From Geothrix sp. (GTDB lineage: Bacteria > Acidobacteriota > Holophagae > Holophagales > Holophagaceae), in the NCBI RefSeq assembly GCF_030219325.1, contig NZ_CP126625.1, forward strand, positions 1,662,857-1,726,856: a stretch of DNA of 64,000 bases, written 5' to 3'. Each line of letters opens with the position of its first letter. Within the stretch, counting starts at the first letter, position 1. The position numbers and the translations under genes are program-made. Below are positions 8,555-15,227 of the stretch, piece after piece. The notes beneath the pieces were generated by a model. It searched no databases and was not told where the DNA came from. It was given only the letters and a program-made list of their open reading frames with translations.

Positions 8555-9513
8555 CGCGAAGGGCTGCCCAGGCGCACGTCCACGGCCGCGCCGGGAACCA
8601 GGCCCTTGTCCCAGCCCTGGGGCAGGTTCACGCGGGCGGGATAGACCAGGTTCACGCGTTCCTCCCGGCTCTCCACCATCTTCGGAGTGAACTCGGATTC
8701 GGAGCTGATCTCGTCAAGGGAGGCCTCCAGGAGGCGCTGGTCCGCCGTCATCACCGTCACCGGGGCGCCCAGGCGCACCTGGCCCAGGAGGGGCTGAGGC
8801 AGGTACACCCGCACCCAGAGCTGGTCGAGGCGGGCCAGGGTGAGCACTGGCTGGCCCGCGGCGATCACGCTGCCGGGCTCCCTCAGGCGGTGGGTCACCA
8901 CGCCATCGAAGGGGGCGCGCACCTCGGTGAAGCCCGCCTGGAGCCGACTCTGCTGGAGGATGGCCCGGGCCTTGCGCGCCTCGGCACCGCCAGCCTGGCG
9001 CTGCTCAATGCGGGCCCCGGCCCGGAGCTCCACCAGCGCCTTGGCCTGGAGGGACAGGTTGGCGTCGGCACGGTCGCGGCTGGCCAGGGCGTTGTCGAGG
9101 TCCGCCTGGGACATCACCTTTTCACCGAAGAGGCGCCGCGCGCGGACCAGGCTGTCCTCAGCCAACCTCAGGGCCGCCCCGGCGTCCTGCACCCGGGCTT
9201 CGCCTTGGGCGATGTCTTCCGCGCGGCTCCCCCGGTCCAGCTCCAGGCGCTTGGCATCCGCGCTGTCAAAGCCGGCCTGGTCCCGCTGCACGGCGGCCTC
9301 CAGCTCCTCGGCGGAAACCCGGGCCAGCAGGTCTCCAGCCTTCACGCGCTGTCCTTCGCGGACGGTCAATTCCACCAGACGACCACCTGATCGCGGTCCC
9401 AGGTCCGTGAGGTACCCCTCCACCCGGCCATTGAGCAGGGGCCGGTCGTCTCGCCGGCAGCCGGCGAGGATGACCAGAGACACGGGAAGCAGAAGAAGCG
9501 GGAACTTGCGCAT
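8551..9513 (-). CDS. HlyD/YbhG-type periplasmic adaptor lipoprotein
   Basis: 320 aa. The signal sequence ends in a lipobox (VILAGC, Cys at ~19), so it should be a lipoprotein. A first barrel-sandwich half (GGRLVELTVREGQRVKAGDLLARV), a long alpha-helical hairpin (~70-190) and the second lipoyl half (FTEVRAPFDGVVTHRLREPGSVIAAGQPVLTL) give the membrane-fusion-protein layout that couples an inner-membrane ABC exporter to the outer membrane. It sits between tetR (9-nt gap) and the ATPases (4-nt overlap), the order of the E. coli cecR-ybhGFSR locus. No outer-membrane factor is encoded beside it. Confidence 0.9.
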   Translation of the reverse strand: MRKFPLLLLPVSLVILAGCRRDDRPLLNGRVEGYLTDLGPRSGGRLVELTVREGQRVKAGDLLARVSAEELEAAVQRDQAGFDSADAKRLELDRGSRAEDIAQGEARVQDAGAALRLAEDSLVRARRLFGEKVMSQADLDNALASRDRADANLSLQAKALVELRAGARIEQRQAGGAEARKARAILQQSRLQAGFTEVRAPFDGVVTHRLREPGSVIAAGQPVLTLARLDQLWVRVYLPQPLLGQVRLGAPVTVMTADQRLLEASLDEISSESEFTPKMVESREERVNLVYPARVNLPQGWDKGLVPGAAVDVRLGSPSR

Positions 9514-9522
9514 GGGCCCCTC

Positions 9523-10206
9523 TCAGTGGTCCGGGTCGGGCAGGGGAGGCAGGGGGACGGCGGGATGCCGGGCGACCCCGCGCCAGAACAGGTCGAACCA
9601 GGCCCGCATGCCACCGGCCAGGTCCAGCTGGGAGGCGGGGCCCGCGAGCCGGGGCAGGAGGGCCGGGAGCAGGTCGAGGATCTCGATCTGCATCCGCACC
9701 AGGAAGAAGGTGGCCAGCAGGGGCTGAAGGTCAGGGCGCAGGTCGCCCCGGGCGATGCCCTGGTCGAAGATGGCGCGGACGGCCATCACGATGGGGCGGA
9801 TCCGGGCCTCGATCAGGTCTGTCAGGCCCTCGGCGCCCCGGACGATCTCCCCGCGGATCATGGACCGCAGACCCGGGTCATCCCTCAGGTGGCGGTGATA
9901 GACCAGCAGCACCGCCCAGAGCCGTTCCGCCGTGGGGCGGAGGTCGCCAGGATCGGCCAGCTGCTCCATCTCCCGGAGCACCCGGGGGAACCGGCGGGCC
10001 AGAAGGGCCGCGAAGAGCGCCTCCTTGCTGTCGAAGTGGTAGTAGATCAGGGCAGGATCGCAGCCCGCATGACGGGCGATGGCCCGAAGGCTGGCGGCGC
10101 GCAAGCCCTCCTGTGCAAACACGGCCTGCGCCGCGTCCAGCAGCTGGTCCGGATCCATCTTGGTGGGCTTGGGACCTCGGGTACGCGGCTGGCGGGTCGG
10201 GGGCAT
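9523..10206 (-). CDS. TetR family transcriptional regulator of the ABC exporter (CecR/YbiH-like)
   Basis: 227 aa. Residues ~17-63 are the TetR helix-turn-helix (QLLDAAQAVFAQEGLRAASLRAIA..., DPALIYYHFDSKEALFAALL); the rest is a ligand-binding, dimerising domain resembling the CecR C-terminal domain. ATG at 10206 (MPPTRQPRTRG) is chosen: upstream codons would cross a perfect inverted repeat at 10214-10235 that looks like the operator. It is the first gene of the exporter operon, so autoregulation with derepression by an exported compound is the likely logic (inference from family and layout). Confidence 0.88.
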   Translation of the reverse strand: MPPTRQPRTRGPKPTKMDPDQLLDAAQAVFAQEGLRAASLRAIARHAGCDPALIYYHFDSKEALFAALLARRFPRVLREMEQLADPGDLRPTAERLWAVLLVYHRHLRDDPGLRSMIRGEIVRGAEGLTDLIEARIRPIVMAVRAIFDQGIARGDLRPDLQPLLATFFLVRMQIEILDLLPALLPRLAGPASQLDLAGGMRAWFDLFWRGVARHPAVPLPPLPDPDH

Positions 10207-10213
10207 GAGTGTC

Positions 10214-10235
10214 CAATTCAACGAGTGTTGAATTG
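10214..10235. promoter_or_regulatory. Perfect palindromic operator upstream of the tetR-exporter operon
   Basis: CAATTCAAC and GTTGAATTG form perfect 9-bp arms around the 4-bp spacer GAGT, centred 18-19 bp upstream of the tetR start codon. It is the only AT-rich patch in the locus and has the size and symmetry of a TetR-family operator. Binding by the adjacent regulator is inferred from position. Confidence 0.7.
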
Positions 10236-10304
10236 TGTCGCGCGTCCACCGCTGGCGCAAGGGACAATGTCATTGAGTGTGGAAATGGCGTCGGGGCATG
10301 AAAA

Positions 10305-10323
10305 AGCCCCCGCTGGCGGGGGC
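10305..10323 (-). terminator. Rho-independent terminator of rpoZ
   Basis: Read on the minus strand: stem AGCCCCC, short loop GCCAG/C, stem GGGGGCT, then TTTTT. It lies 21 nt after the rpoZ stop and isolates rpoZ from the tetR-exporter operon. The inverted repeat and T-run are directly visible. Confidence 0.85.
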
Positions 10324-10344
10324 TCTCCAGGGGTGACCTCGGGG

Positions 10345-10629
10345 TCATTCGCCTGAGATGGGAACCACCGTGGTGTCTTCGATGGTGAGGATTTCGGCCT
10401 CCTCGAAGGCGATGCGGTTCTCCTCGACCTCGGCCACCGCCACCTGGCCCCAGAAGGAGGCGAGCTTGGGGGCATCCTGGGCCTGGCCGTGCTTGTTGAC
10501 GGGCACGACAACCTCGACCTTGGGGAAGGCGCCGCGCTGGAGCTGCTCGCAGCGCTTGCCCGCGATGACGACGAAGCGGTACTTGTTGGCGATTTCTTCC
10601 GGGACACGAACAATGGTGCGCTGGGTCAT
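10345..10629 (-). CDS. rpoZ: DNA-directed RNA polymerase omega subunit
   Basis: 94 aa. The NKYRFVVIAGKRCEQLQRGA segment is the conserved omega core, which wraps the beta' C-terminus, assists RNA polymerase assembly and in many bacteria forms part of a ppGpp site. The C-terminal acidic tail (VEENRIAFEEAEILTIEDTTVV) is family-like. ATG at 10629; the frame remains open upstream but nothing conserved is there. It is monocistronic, with a strong terminator at 10305-10323, and is divergent from coaBC across a 96-nt gap. Confidence 0.88.
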   Translation of the reverse strand: MTQRTIVRVPEEIANKYRFVVIAGKRCEQLQRGAFPKVEVVVPVNKHGQAQDAPKLASFWGQVAVAEVEENRIAFEEAEILTIEDTTVVPISGE

Positions 10630-10725
10630 GGGCCACTCCGAACCTGGAAGCATAGCATCTGAAAGGTGTTCCGGCAACGGATTGGGGGGGAGCCTAGGGT
10701 AGGATGGGCTCCCGGAGTCGACCTC

Positions 10726-11928
10726 ATGCAGATCATCCTCGGCATCACTGGCGGCGTCGCCGCCTACAAGTCCGCTGAGCTGGCCCGGTTGCTGGCCAAC
10801 CAGGGCCACCGGGTGCGCTGCATCCTGACCGAGGCCGGTTCCCGGTTCATCACGCCGCTGACCCTCACGAGCCTGACGGGCGAGCCCTGCTACGGCGCCA
10901 ACCCGGACCAGGGCGAGTGGCGGGCCAACCCCAGCATCGAGCACATCGAACTGGCCCGCTGGGCGGACCTGGTGGCCGTGGTGCCCGCCACCGCGAACAT
11001 CCTGGGCAAGGCCGCCAACGGCCTGGCCAGCGACCTGCTCAGCACGGTCCTGCTGGCCACCCGGGCCCCGGTGCTGTGGGCGCCGGCCATGAACACCGGC
11101 ATGTGGGAGCACCCCGCGGTGCAGGCCAACCTGCAGCGGCTCCGCAGCTTCGGCCACGCGGTGGTGGACCCGGGCGAAGGTGTCCTGGCCTGCGGCGAGG
11201 AAGGCTCGGGGAAGCTGGCGGACGTCGCCTCCATCGCCGAGGCCATCCAGGTCCACGGCACTCCCAAACTGGGGAGCCTGAACGGGCGTCGAGTGCTCCT
11301 CACCGCAGGTCCCACCCGGGAGGATCTGGATCCGGTCCGCACCCTCACCAACCGCAGCACCGGGGCCATGGGCATCGAGCTGGCGAGGGCTTTCCGGGAC
11401 GTGGGCGCCCAGGTGCAGCTGGTGCTCGGCGGCGACCTGCCGGCGCCCTGGGGCGTGGAGACGACGCGGGTCCGCAGCGCCCGGCAGATGCTGGAGGCCT
11501 GCGAGGCGCGCTGGGCCGACTCGGATGGGCTCGTGGCCGCGGCCGCCGTGGCCGACCAGCGCCCCGAAGCCGCGTCCAAGGAGAAGGTGAAGAAGACCGA
11601 TGGCACCGAGGCCCTGGCCCTGGTGCGCACCCCGGACATCCTGGCCACCCTGGCCGCGGTCCGGCGACCGGATCAGTGGGTGGTCGGCTTCGCCGCCGAG
11701 AGTGAGAAGCATCTGGAGCATGCGGGCGAAAAGCTGAGGAAGAAGCACCTGGACGCCATCCTCGTCAATGATGTCCAGGCCGGACGCGGCTTTGGGGCCC
11801 AGGCGAACGTGCTCACCCCCCTCACCGCCCAGGGGCCGCACCCGGTCCTGGGCCCCCTGCCGAAGGACCAACTGGCCCGGGCTGTCGTGCAATGGTGGGG
11901 CCAGCGGCTTGAGGGCGGGCGGAACTGA
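10726..11928 (+). CDS. coaBC: Bifunctional phosphopantothenoylcysteine decarboxylase / phosphopantothenate-cysteine ligase
   Basis: 400 aa, the usual Dfp/CoaBC length. N-terminal CoaC flavoprotein domain: GITGGVAAYKSAEL, the conserved VPATANILGKAANGLASDLL and the PAMNTGMWEHP substrate clamp with its active Asn-Met. C-terminal CoaB domain (from ~190): LLTAGPTREDLDPVRTLTNRSTG, AAAVAD and KKHLDAILVND. Together they convert 4'-phosphopantothenate plus cysteine to 4'-phosphopantetheine. Start ATG at 10726 with GGAG nine bases upstream. The usual partner rpoZ lies next door but divergent rather than co-directional. Confidence 0.95.
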   Translation: MQIILGITGGVAAYKSAELARLLANQGHRVRCILTEAGSRFITPLTLTSLTGEPCYGANPDQGEWRANPSIEHIELARWADLVAVVPATANILGKAANGLASDLLSTVLLATRAPVLWAPAMNTGMWEHPAVQANLQRLRSFGHAVVDPGEGVLACGEEGSGKLADVASIAEAIQVHGTPKLGSLNGRRVLLTAGPTREDLDPVRTLTNRSTGAMGIELARAFRDVGAQVQLVLGGDLPAPWGVETTRVRSARQMLEACEARWADSDGLVAAAAVADQRPEAASKEKVKKTDGTEALALVRTPDILATLAAVRRPDQWVVGFAAESEKHLEHAGEKLRKKHLDAILVNDVQAGRGFGAQANVLTPLTAQGPHPVLGPLPKDQLARAVVQWWGQRLEGGRN

Positions 11929-11929
11929 C

Positions 11930-12379
11930 TCAGAGTGCCGGGTCCATCCAGGGCAGCACGTCGCTGGGGCGGCCGGGCACATTGCCCACGCGGACAGCGA
12001 CCACCACGATCCAGCCCTGGGGCCGCTGCAGGGACTTCAGATCCATAAGGAGGGCCGAGCCGGGCCCCGGCAGGTCCGGGCGCCGCCGCTCCAGGACCAC
12101 CTCCCCGCGGCTGAAGACATCCTCCGGCGTGGGCTTGGTGAGCCCGAGGGGCAGGTAGAGCACCCGCACCACCTCCACGCCCACGAGGGGGCCGCCCTTC
12201 ACGTCGGTCGAGGGCAGGATCAGCCTGACCTGGCGGAGCCCCTCAAGGCGCACCTCCATGGCCTGGGCCGCCGCGCGGGGCCTGGGGATGGGGTCACCTT
12301 TGCGGCCGCACCCGATTATCAGGACGCAAAGGGTGATGGAGAGGAGTGGGTTTGCTAGTCTGAAAGAAATCATCGCCAT
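11930..12379 (-). CDS. LptM/YifL-like small lipoprotein
   Basis: 149 aa. The signal peptide ends with the lipobox LIIGC, directly followed by GRKGDP, the CGxKGxP signature of LptM (YifL)-type lipoproteins that help the LptD translocon mature. The remaining ~115 residues are a beta-rich domain (VRLEGLRQVRLILPS..., GEVVLERRRPD) that LptM of E. coli (67 aa) lacks, so it is an extended relative and the function is only suggested. ATG at 12379 or 12373. It converges on coaBC with a 1-nt gap and is divergent from the accC repeat block. Confidence 0.6.
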   Translation of the reverse strand: MAMISFRLANPLLSITLCVLIIGCGRKGDPIPRPRAAAQAMEVRLEGLRQVRLILPSTDVKGGPLVGVEVVRVLYLPLGLTKPTPEDVFSRGEVVLERRRPDLPGPGSALLMDLKSLQRPQGWIVVVAVRVGNVPGRPSDVLPWMDPAL

Positions 12380-12407
12380 CCATCATGCCCGAATCCGAGG
12401 CCCTCCC

Positions 12408-12560
12408 ATGTCTGTGACCAAGATCCTGATTGCGAACCGCGGCGAAATAGCGATCCGCGTGATCCGTACCTGCCGCGAGATGCGAGGTCCCCTCCGCGAT
12501 CCCGCAAAGCGGGGAGCGGGAGCGAAGCGATCGGGGACCGGTATCTCGCCATGGGCGTGA
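12408..12560 (+). pseudogene. accC 5' fragment, unit 1 (50-codon ORF)
   Basis: The first 25 codons are those of AccC (MSVTKILIANRGEIAIRVI, then RTCREM). The frame then runs through the palindromic insert as an Arg/Gly-rich tail (RGPLRDPAKRG...) and stops at 12558. It retains a start codon, so a 50-aa peptide could be made; nothing downstream of the ATP-grasp first strand survives. Its upstream context (CCGAGGCCCTCCC) differs from that of the other units and probably is the ancestral accC leader. Confidence 0.8.
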
Positions 12561-12603
12561 CCGGGGCGCCAGTCCAGAAGGAATCTTAAGGAAGGATGAC
12601 CAG

Positions 12604-12756
12604 ATGTCTGTGACCAAGATCCTGATTGCGAACCGCGGCGAAATAGCGATCCGCTTGATCCGTACCTGCCGCGAGATGCGAGGTCCCCTCCGCGATCCCG
12701 CAAAGCGGGGAGCGGGAGCGAAGCGATCGGGGACCGGTATCTCGCCACGGGCGTGA
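12604..12756 (+). pseudogene. accC 5' fragment, unit 2 (50-codon ORF)
   Basis: Same organisation as unit 1, with AAGGAAGG as ribosome site eight bases before the ATG. It carries a GTG-to-TTG codon change (AIRLIR instead of AIRVIR) and reads SPRA at its end instead of SPWA. No catalytic portion of biotin carboxylase is present. Confidence 0.8.
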
Positions 12757-12800
12757 CCGGGGCGCCAGTCCAGAAGGAATCTTAAGGAAGGATGACCAAG

Positions 12801-12953
12801 ATGCCTGTGACCAAGATCCTGATTGCGAACCGCGGCGAAATAGCGATCCGCGTGATCCGTACTTGCCGCGAGATGCGAGGTCCCCTCCGCGATCCCGCAA
12901 AGCGGGGAGCGGGAGCGAAGCGATCGGGGACCGGTATCTCGCCACGGGCGTGA
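12801..12953 (+). pseudogene. accC 5' fragment, unit 3 (50-codon ORF)
   Basis: Begins MPVTK like the intact gene and shares its exact upstream context (AAGGAAGGATGACCAAG), making it the closest relative of the intact start. One silent change (ACTTGC for ACCTGC) separates it in the coding part. The ORF ends at 12953, 45 nt before the true accC start, close enough for reinitiation or coupling. Confidence 0.8.
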
Positions 12954-12997
12954 CCGGGGCGCCAGTCCAGAAGGAATCTTAAGGAAGGATGACCAAG

Positions 12998-14491
12998 ATG
13001 CCTGTGACCAAGATCCTGATTGCGAACCGCGGCGAAATAGCGATCCGCGTGATCCGTACCTGCCGCGAGATGGGCATCCCCACCGTGGCGGTGTACTCGG
13101 AGGCAGACCGCGCCGCCCTGCACGTGCGCATGGCGGACGAGGCCTACTTCATCGGGCCCGCCGCCGCCCGGGAGAGCTACCTGGTGGTGGAGAAGATCCT
13201 CGACGTCTGCAGGCGCAGCGGTGCCGACGCCGTCCACCCGGGTTACGGCTTCCTTTCCGAGAATGCCGGTGCGGCGCGGGCCTTCGCGGCCGCGGGCATC
13301 ACCTTCATCGGGCCCCGGCCCGAATCCATCGAGAGCATGGGCTCCAAGACCGCGGCCAGGGTCGTGGCCCTCCAGGCAGGATGTCCCGTGGTGCCGGGCA
13401 TCCAGGAGACCATGGCCGACGAGGCCCTGCTGGCCGCCTCCCAGAAGATCGGCTTCCCCGTGATGCTCAAGGCCGCCATGGGCGGTGGCGGCAAGGGCAT
13501 GCGGCTCGTGCACAAGGCCGATGAATTCACCGCCTCCCTGGCCCGAGCCCGCGGCGAAGCGCTCTCCTCCTTCGGCGATGACAGCGTCTACGTGGAGAAG
13601 GCCATCGTCCAGCCCCGCCACATCGAGATCCAGATCTTCGGAGACACCCACGGCAACCGCGTCTATCTGCACGAACGGGAATGCTCGGTGCAGCGGCGCC
13701 ACCAGAAGGTGATCGAGGAGGCGCCGAGTCCGCACGTGACGCCAGAGATGCGCAAGGCCATGGGCGAGGCGGCCCTGAAGGTGGCCAAGGCCGTGGATTA
13801 CGTCGGCGCGGGCACCGTCGAGTTCCTGGCGGACGCCGACCGCAACTTCTATTTCCTGGAGCTGAACACCCGCTTGCAGGTGGAGCACCCCGTCACGGAG
13901 TGGATCACGGGGCTGGATCTTGTGAAGTGGCAGATCCTGGTGGCCCGGGGCGAGAAGCTGCCCATGGCGCAGGAGGAGATCCCCCTCAACGGCTGGGCCA
14001 TGGAGTGCCGGGTCTATGCGGAGGATCCCGACAAGAACTTCATGCCGAGCCCGGGGCGCATCACCTACCTGCGCACGCCCAGCGGACGCAACGTGCGCGA
14101 CGACAGCGGCGTCTACGAAGGAGCCGAGGTGCCGATGTTCTACGACCCCATGATCAGCAAGCTGAGCACCTGGGGGCCCACGCGCCTGGAAGCCATCGAG
14201 CGCATGCGCGCGGCACTGGGTGAGTACCGCATCGGGGGCATCCGCCACAACATCGCCTTCCACGAGGCGCTCATGGAGCACGAGCCCTTCCGCTCCGGCG
14301 CGCTGCACACGGGCATGCTCGACAAGCCATTCTGGAAGCGGAAGGAGCAGGGGCCCGATCTCAAATTCGCGGTGGCCGCAGCCCTGCTGCACGAGCTCGA
14401 AACAGAACAGCGCCGTGCCGTGCAACCTGCGTCGGGTGGTGAAGGCAGGCCCGATGCCTGGAAACACTGGGGCCGGTTCAACCGGTTATAG
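12998..14491 (+). CDS. accC: Biotin carboxylase subunit of an acyl-CoA carboxylase
   Basis: 497 aa. Biotin-dependent carboxylases use this subunit to carboxylate biotin on its carrier with ATP and bicarbonate. Visible motifs: N-terminal KILIANRGEIAIRVIRT, HPGYGFLSENA, the ATP-grasp glycine loop GGGGKGMRLV (~165), RHIEIQIFGD, HERECSVQRRHQKVIEEAP and ELNTRLQVEHPVTE. The length beyond ~450 and the adjacent one-domain carrier suggest propionyl-/methylcrotonyl-type rather than strictly acetyl-CoA carboxylase; no carboxyltransferase gene is in the window. Start ATG 12998, with AAGGAAGG nine bases upstream; an in-frame ATG at 12989 abuts that site and is less likely. Three truncated 5' copies precede it. 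Confidence 0.9.
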   Translation: MPVTKILIANRGEIAIRVIRTCREMGIPTVAVYSEADRAALHVRMADEAYFIGPAAARESYLVVEKILDVCRRSGADAVHPGYGFLSENAGAARAFAAAGITFIGPRPESIESMGSKTAARVVALQAGCPVVPGIQETMADEALLAASQKIGFPVMLKAAMGGGGKGMRLVHKADEFTASLARARGEALSSFGDDSVYVEKAIVQPRHIEIQIFGDTHGNRVYLHERECSVQRRHQKVIEEAPSPHVTPEMRKAMGEAALKVAKAVDYVGAGTVEFLADADRNFYFLELNTRLQVEHPVTEWITGLDLVKWQILVARGEKLPMAQEEIPLNGWAMECRVYAEDPDKNFMPSPGRITYLRTPSGRNVRDDSGVYEGAEVPMFYDPMISKLSTWGPTRLEAIERMRAALGEYRIGGIRHNIAFHEALMEHEPFRSGALHTGMLDKPFWKRKEQGPDLKFAVAAALLHELETEQRRAVQPASGGEGRPDAWKHWGRFNRL

Positions 14492-14505
14492 CTGAGGAGA
14501 AGCAG

Positions 14506-15030
14506 ATGAAACGTTCACTAATCCTCGGCAAAGACACGCAGGATGTGGAACTCACCCACCAGGACGGCATGACCACACTGGTCTGGGAAGGGGAGGGCCA
14601 CCCCATCGACATTCTCGAACTGGAGCCCGGCTGCTATTCGATCCTCATGGATGGCCGTTCCGTGGAGGTCCGCCTGGACCAGGCCAAGTCCCCCGATCCC
14701 GAAGCCCACGCCTACCGCGCCATGCTCTACGACGGAGCCTACGAGTTCTCCCTGGTGGATCCCCGCCGCACCCTGCTGTCCGGCACCGGTGGAGCAGGCG
14801 CCGGAGGCGGGCTGCTGGCCTCCCCCATGCCCGGCAAGATCGTGAAGCTGCTCGTGAAAGCCGGGGACCAGGTCCAGGAAGGACAAACCCTCCTCGTCAT
14901 GGAGGCGATGAAGATGCAGAACGAGCTGAAGACCAGCACCACCGGAACCGTCGCGACCGTGCATGTCCAGGAGGGCGCCACCGTGGAAACTGGAGCGGCT
15001 CTTATTACCGTGGTGGCGCCCGAAGTCTGA
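14506..15030 (+). CDS. Biotin carboxyl carrier protein of acyl-CoA carboxylase
   Basis: 174 aa. The C-terminal ~75 residues are a biotinyl/lipoyl barrel with the biotinylation motif VMEAMKMQNEL (target lysine at about 136) and LLASPMPGKIVKLLVKAGDQV. The N-terminal ~95 residues are beta-rich and resemble the linker domain of the longer propionyl-/methylcrotonyl-CoA carboxylase alpha chains, so this gene pair looks like such an alpha chain split in two. It starts 14 nt after accC with GAGGAGAA upstream. A 28-nt piece of its biotin-motif region is repeated just downstream at 15070-15097. Confidence 0.88.
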   Translation: MKRSLILGKDTQDVELTHQDGMTTLVWEGEGHPIDILELEPGCYSILMDGRSVEVRLDQAKSPDPEAHAYRAMLYDGAYEFSLVDPRRTLLSGTGGAGAGGGLLASPMPGKIVKLLVKAGDQVQEGQTLLVMEAMKMQNELKTSTTGTVATVHVQEGATVETGAALITVVAPEV

Positions 15031-15069
15031 GCGGGAGGCCTTGCGTATCGGCGCAGGTGATACCAAGAG

Positions 15070-15097
15070 GATGCAGAACGAGCTGAAGACCAGCACC
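15070..15097 (+). repeat. 28-nt direct copy of the biotin-motif coding region
   Basis: Identical to 14913-14940 (encoding the MQNELKTST segment), offset by 157 nt and lying 39 nt past the carrier gene's stop. Flanking sequence does not match. It looks like a remnant of a local duplication, like those at the other end of the same operon. The rest of 15031-15192 shows nothing I can assign. Confidence 0.85.
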
Positions 15098-15192
15098 GGG
15101 AAGCTAGGTCGATCACGCACGGGAATTCAAGTGATTAGGGGAATTCTCCAATTTTCAGTCAGACTACCGATGAGGATTGGGTGCGGAATTGC

Positions 15193-15220
15193 GCGGGACA
15201 GGAGTCCCGCCTTTGCGGGA
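15193..15220 (+). promoter_or_regulatory. Two mutually exclusive hairpins at the ompA1 ribosome site
   Basis: Hairpin A pairs GCGGGAC (15193-15199) with GTCCCGC (15204-15210) around loop AGGA. Hairpin B pairs TCCCGC (15205-15210) with GCGGGA (15215-15220) around CTTT and hides the GGGAGG ribosome site (15217-15222). The shared arm means only one can form. Forming A would free translation; B would block it. The pairing is seen in sequence; a switch function is inference. Confidence 0.55.
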
Positions 15221-15227
15221 GGCAGCC

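Larger units (their letters stand above)
12408..12997 (+). repeat. Three tandem ~197-bp units, each with a truncated accC 5' end
   Basis: Units begin at ATGs 12408, 12604 and 12801; the intact accC start at 12998 is the fourth. Spacings are 196, 197 and 197 nt. Each unit has the first 75 nt of accC (start through RTCREM), a GC-rich palindromic segment, then a ~45-nt leader ending in AAGGAAGGATGACC. Units differ by a few point changes (MSVTK in units 1-2 versus MPVTK in unit 3 and the intact gene; a Val-to-Leu change in unit 2; a 1-nt indel), so they are diverged copies. They are too identical and too coding-like to be a CRISPR array. Confidence 0.95.

Noticed and set aside
12408-13000. CRISPR array or VNTR-type satellite at the accC repeats
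   Set aside because: Units are 197 nt, contiguous, and contain the coding start of the next gene; there are no spacers and no cas genes.
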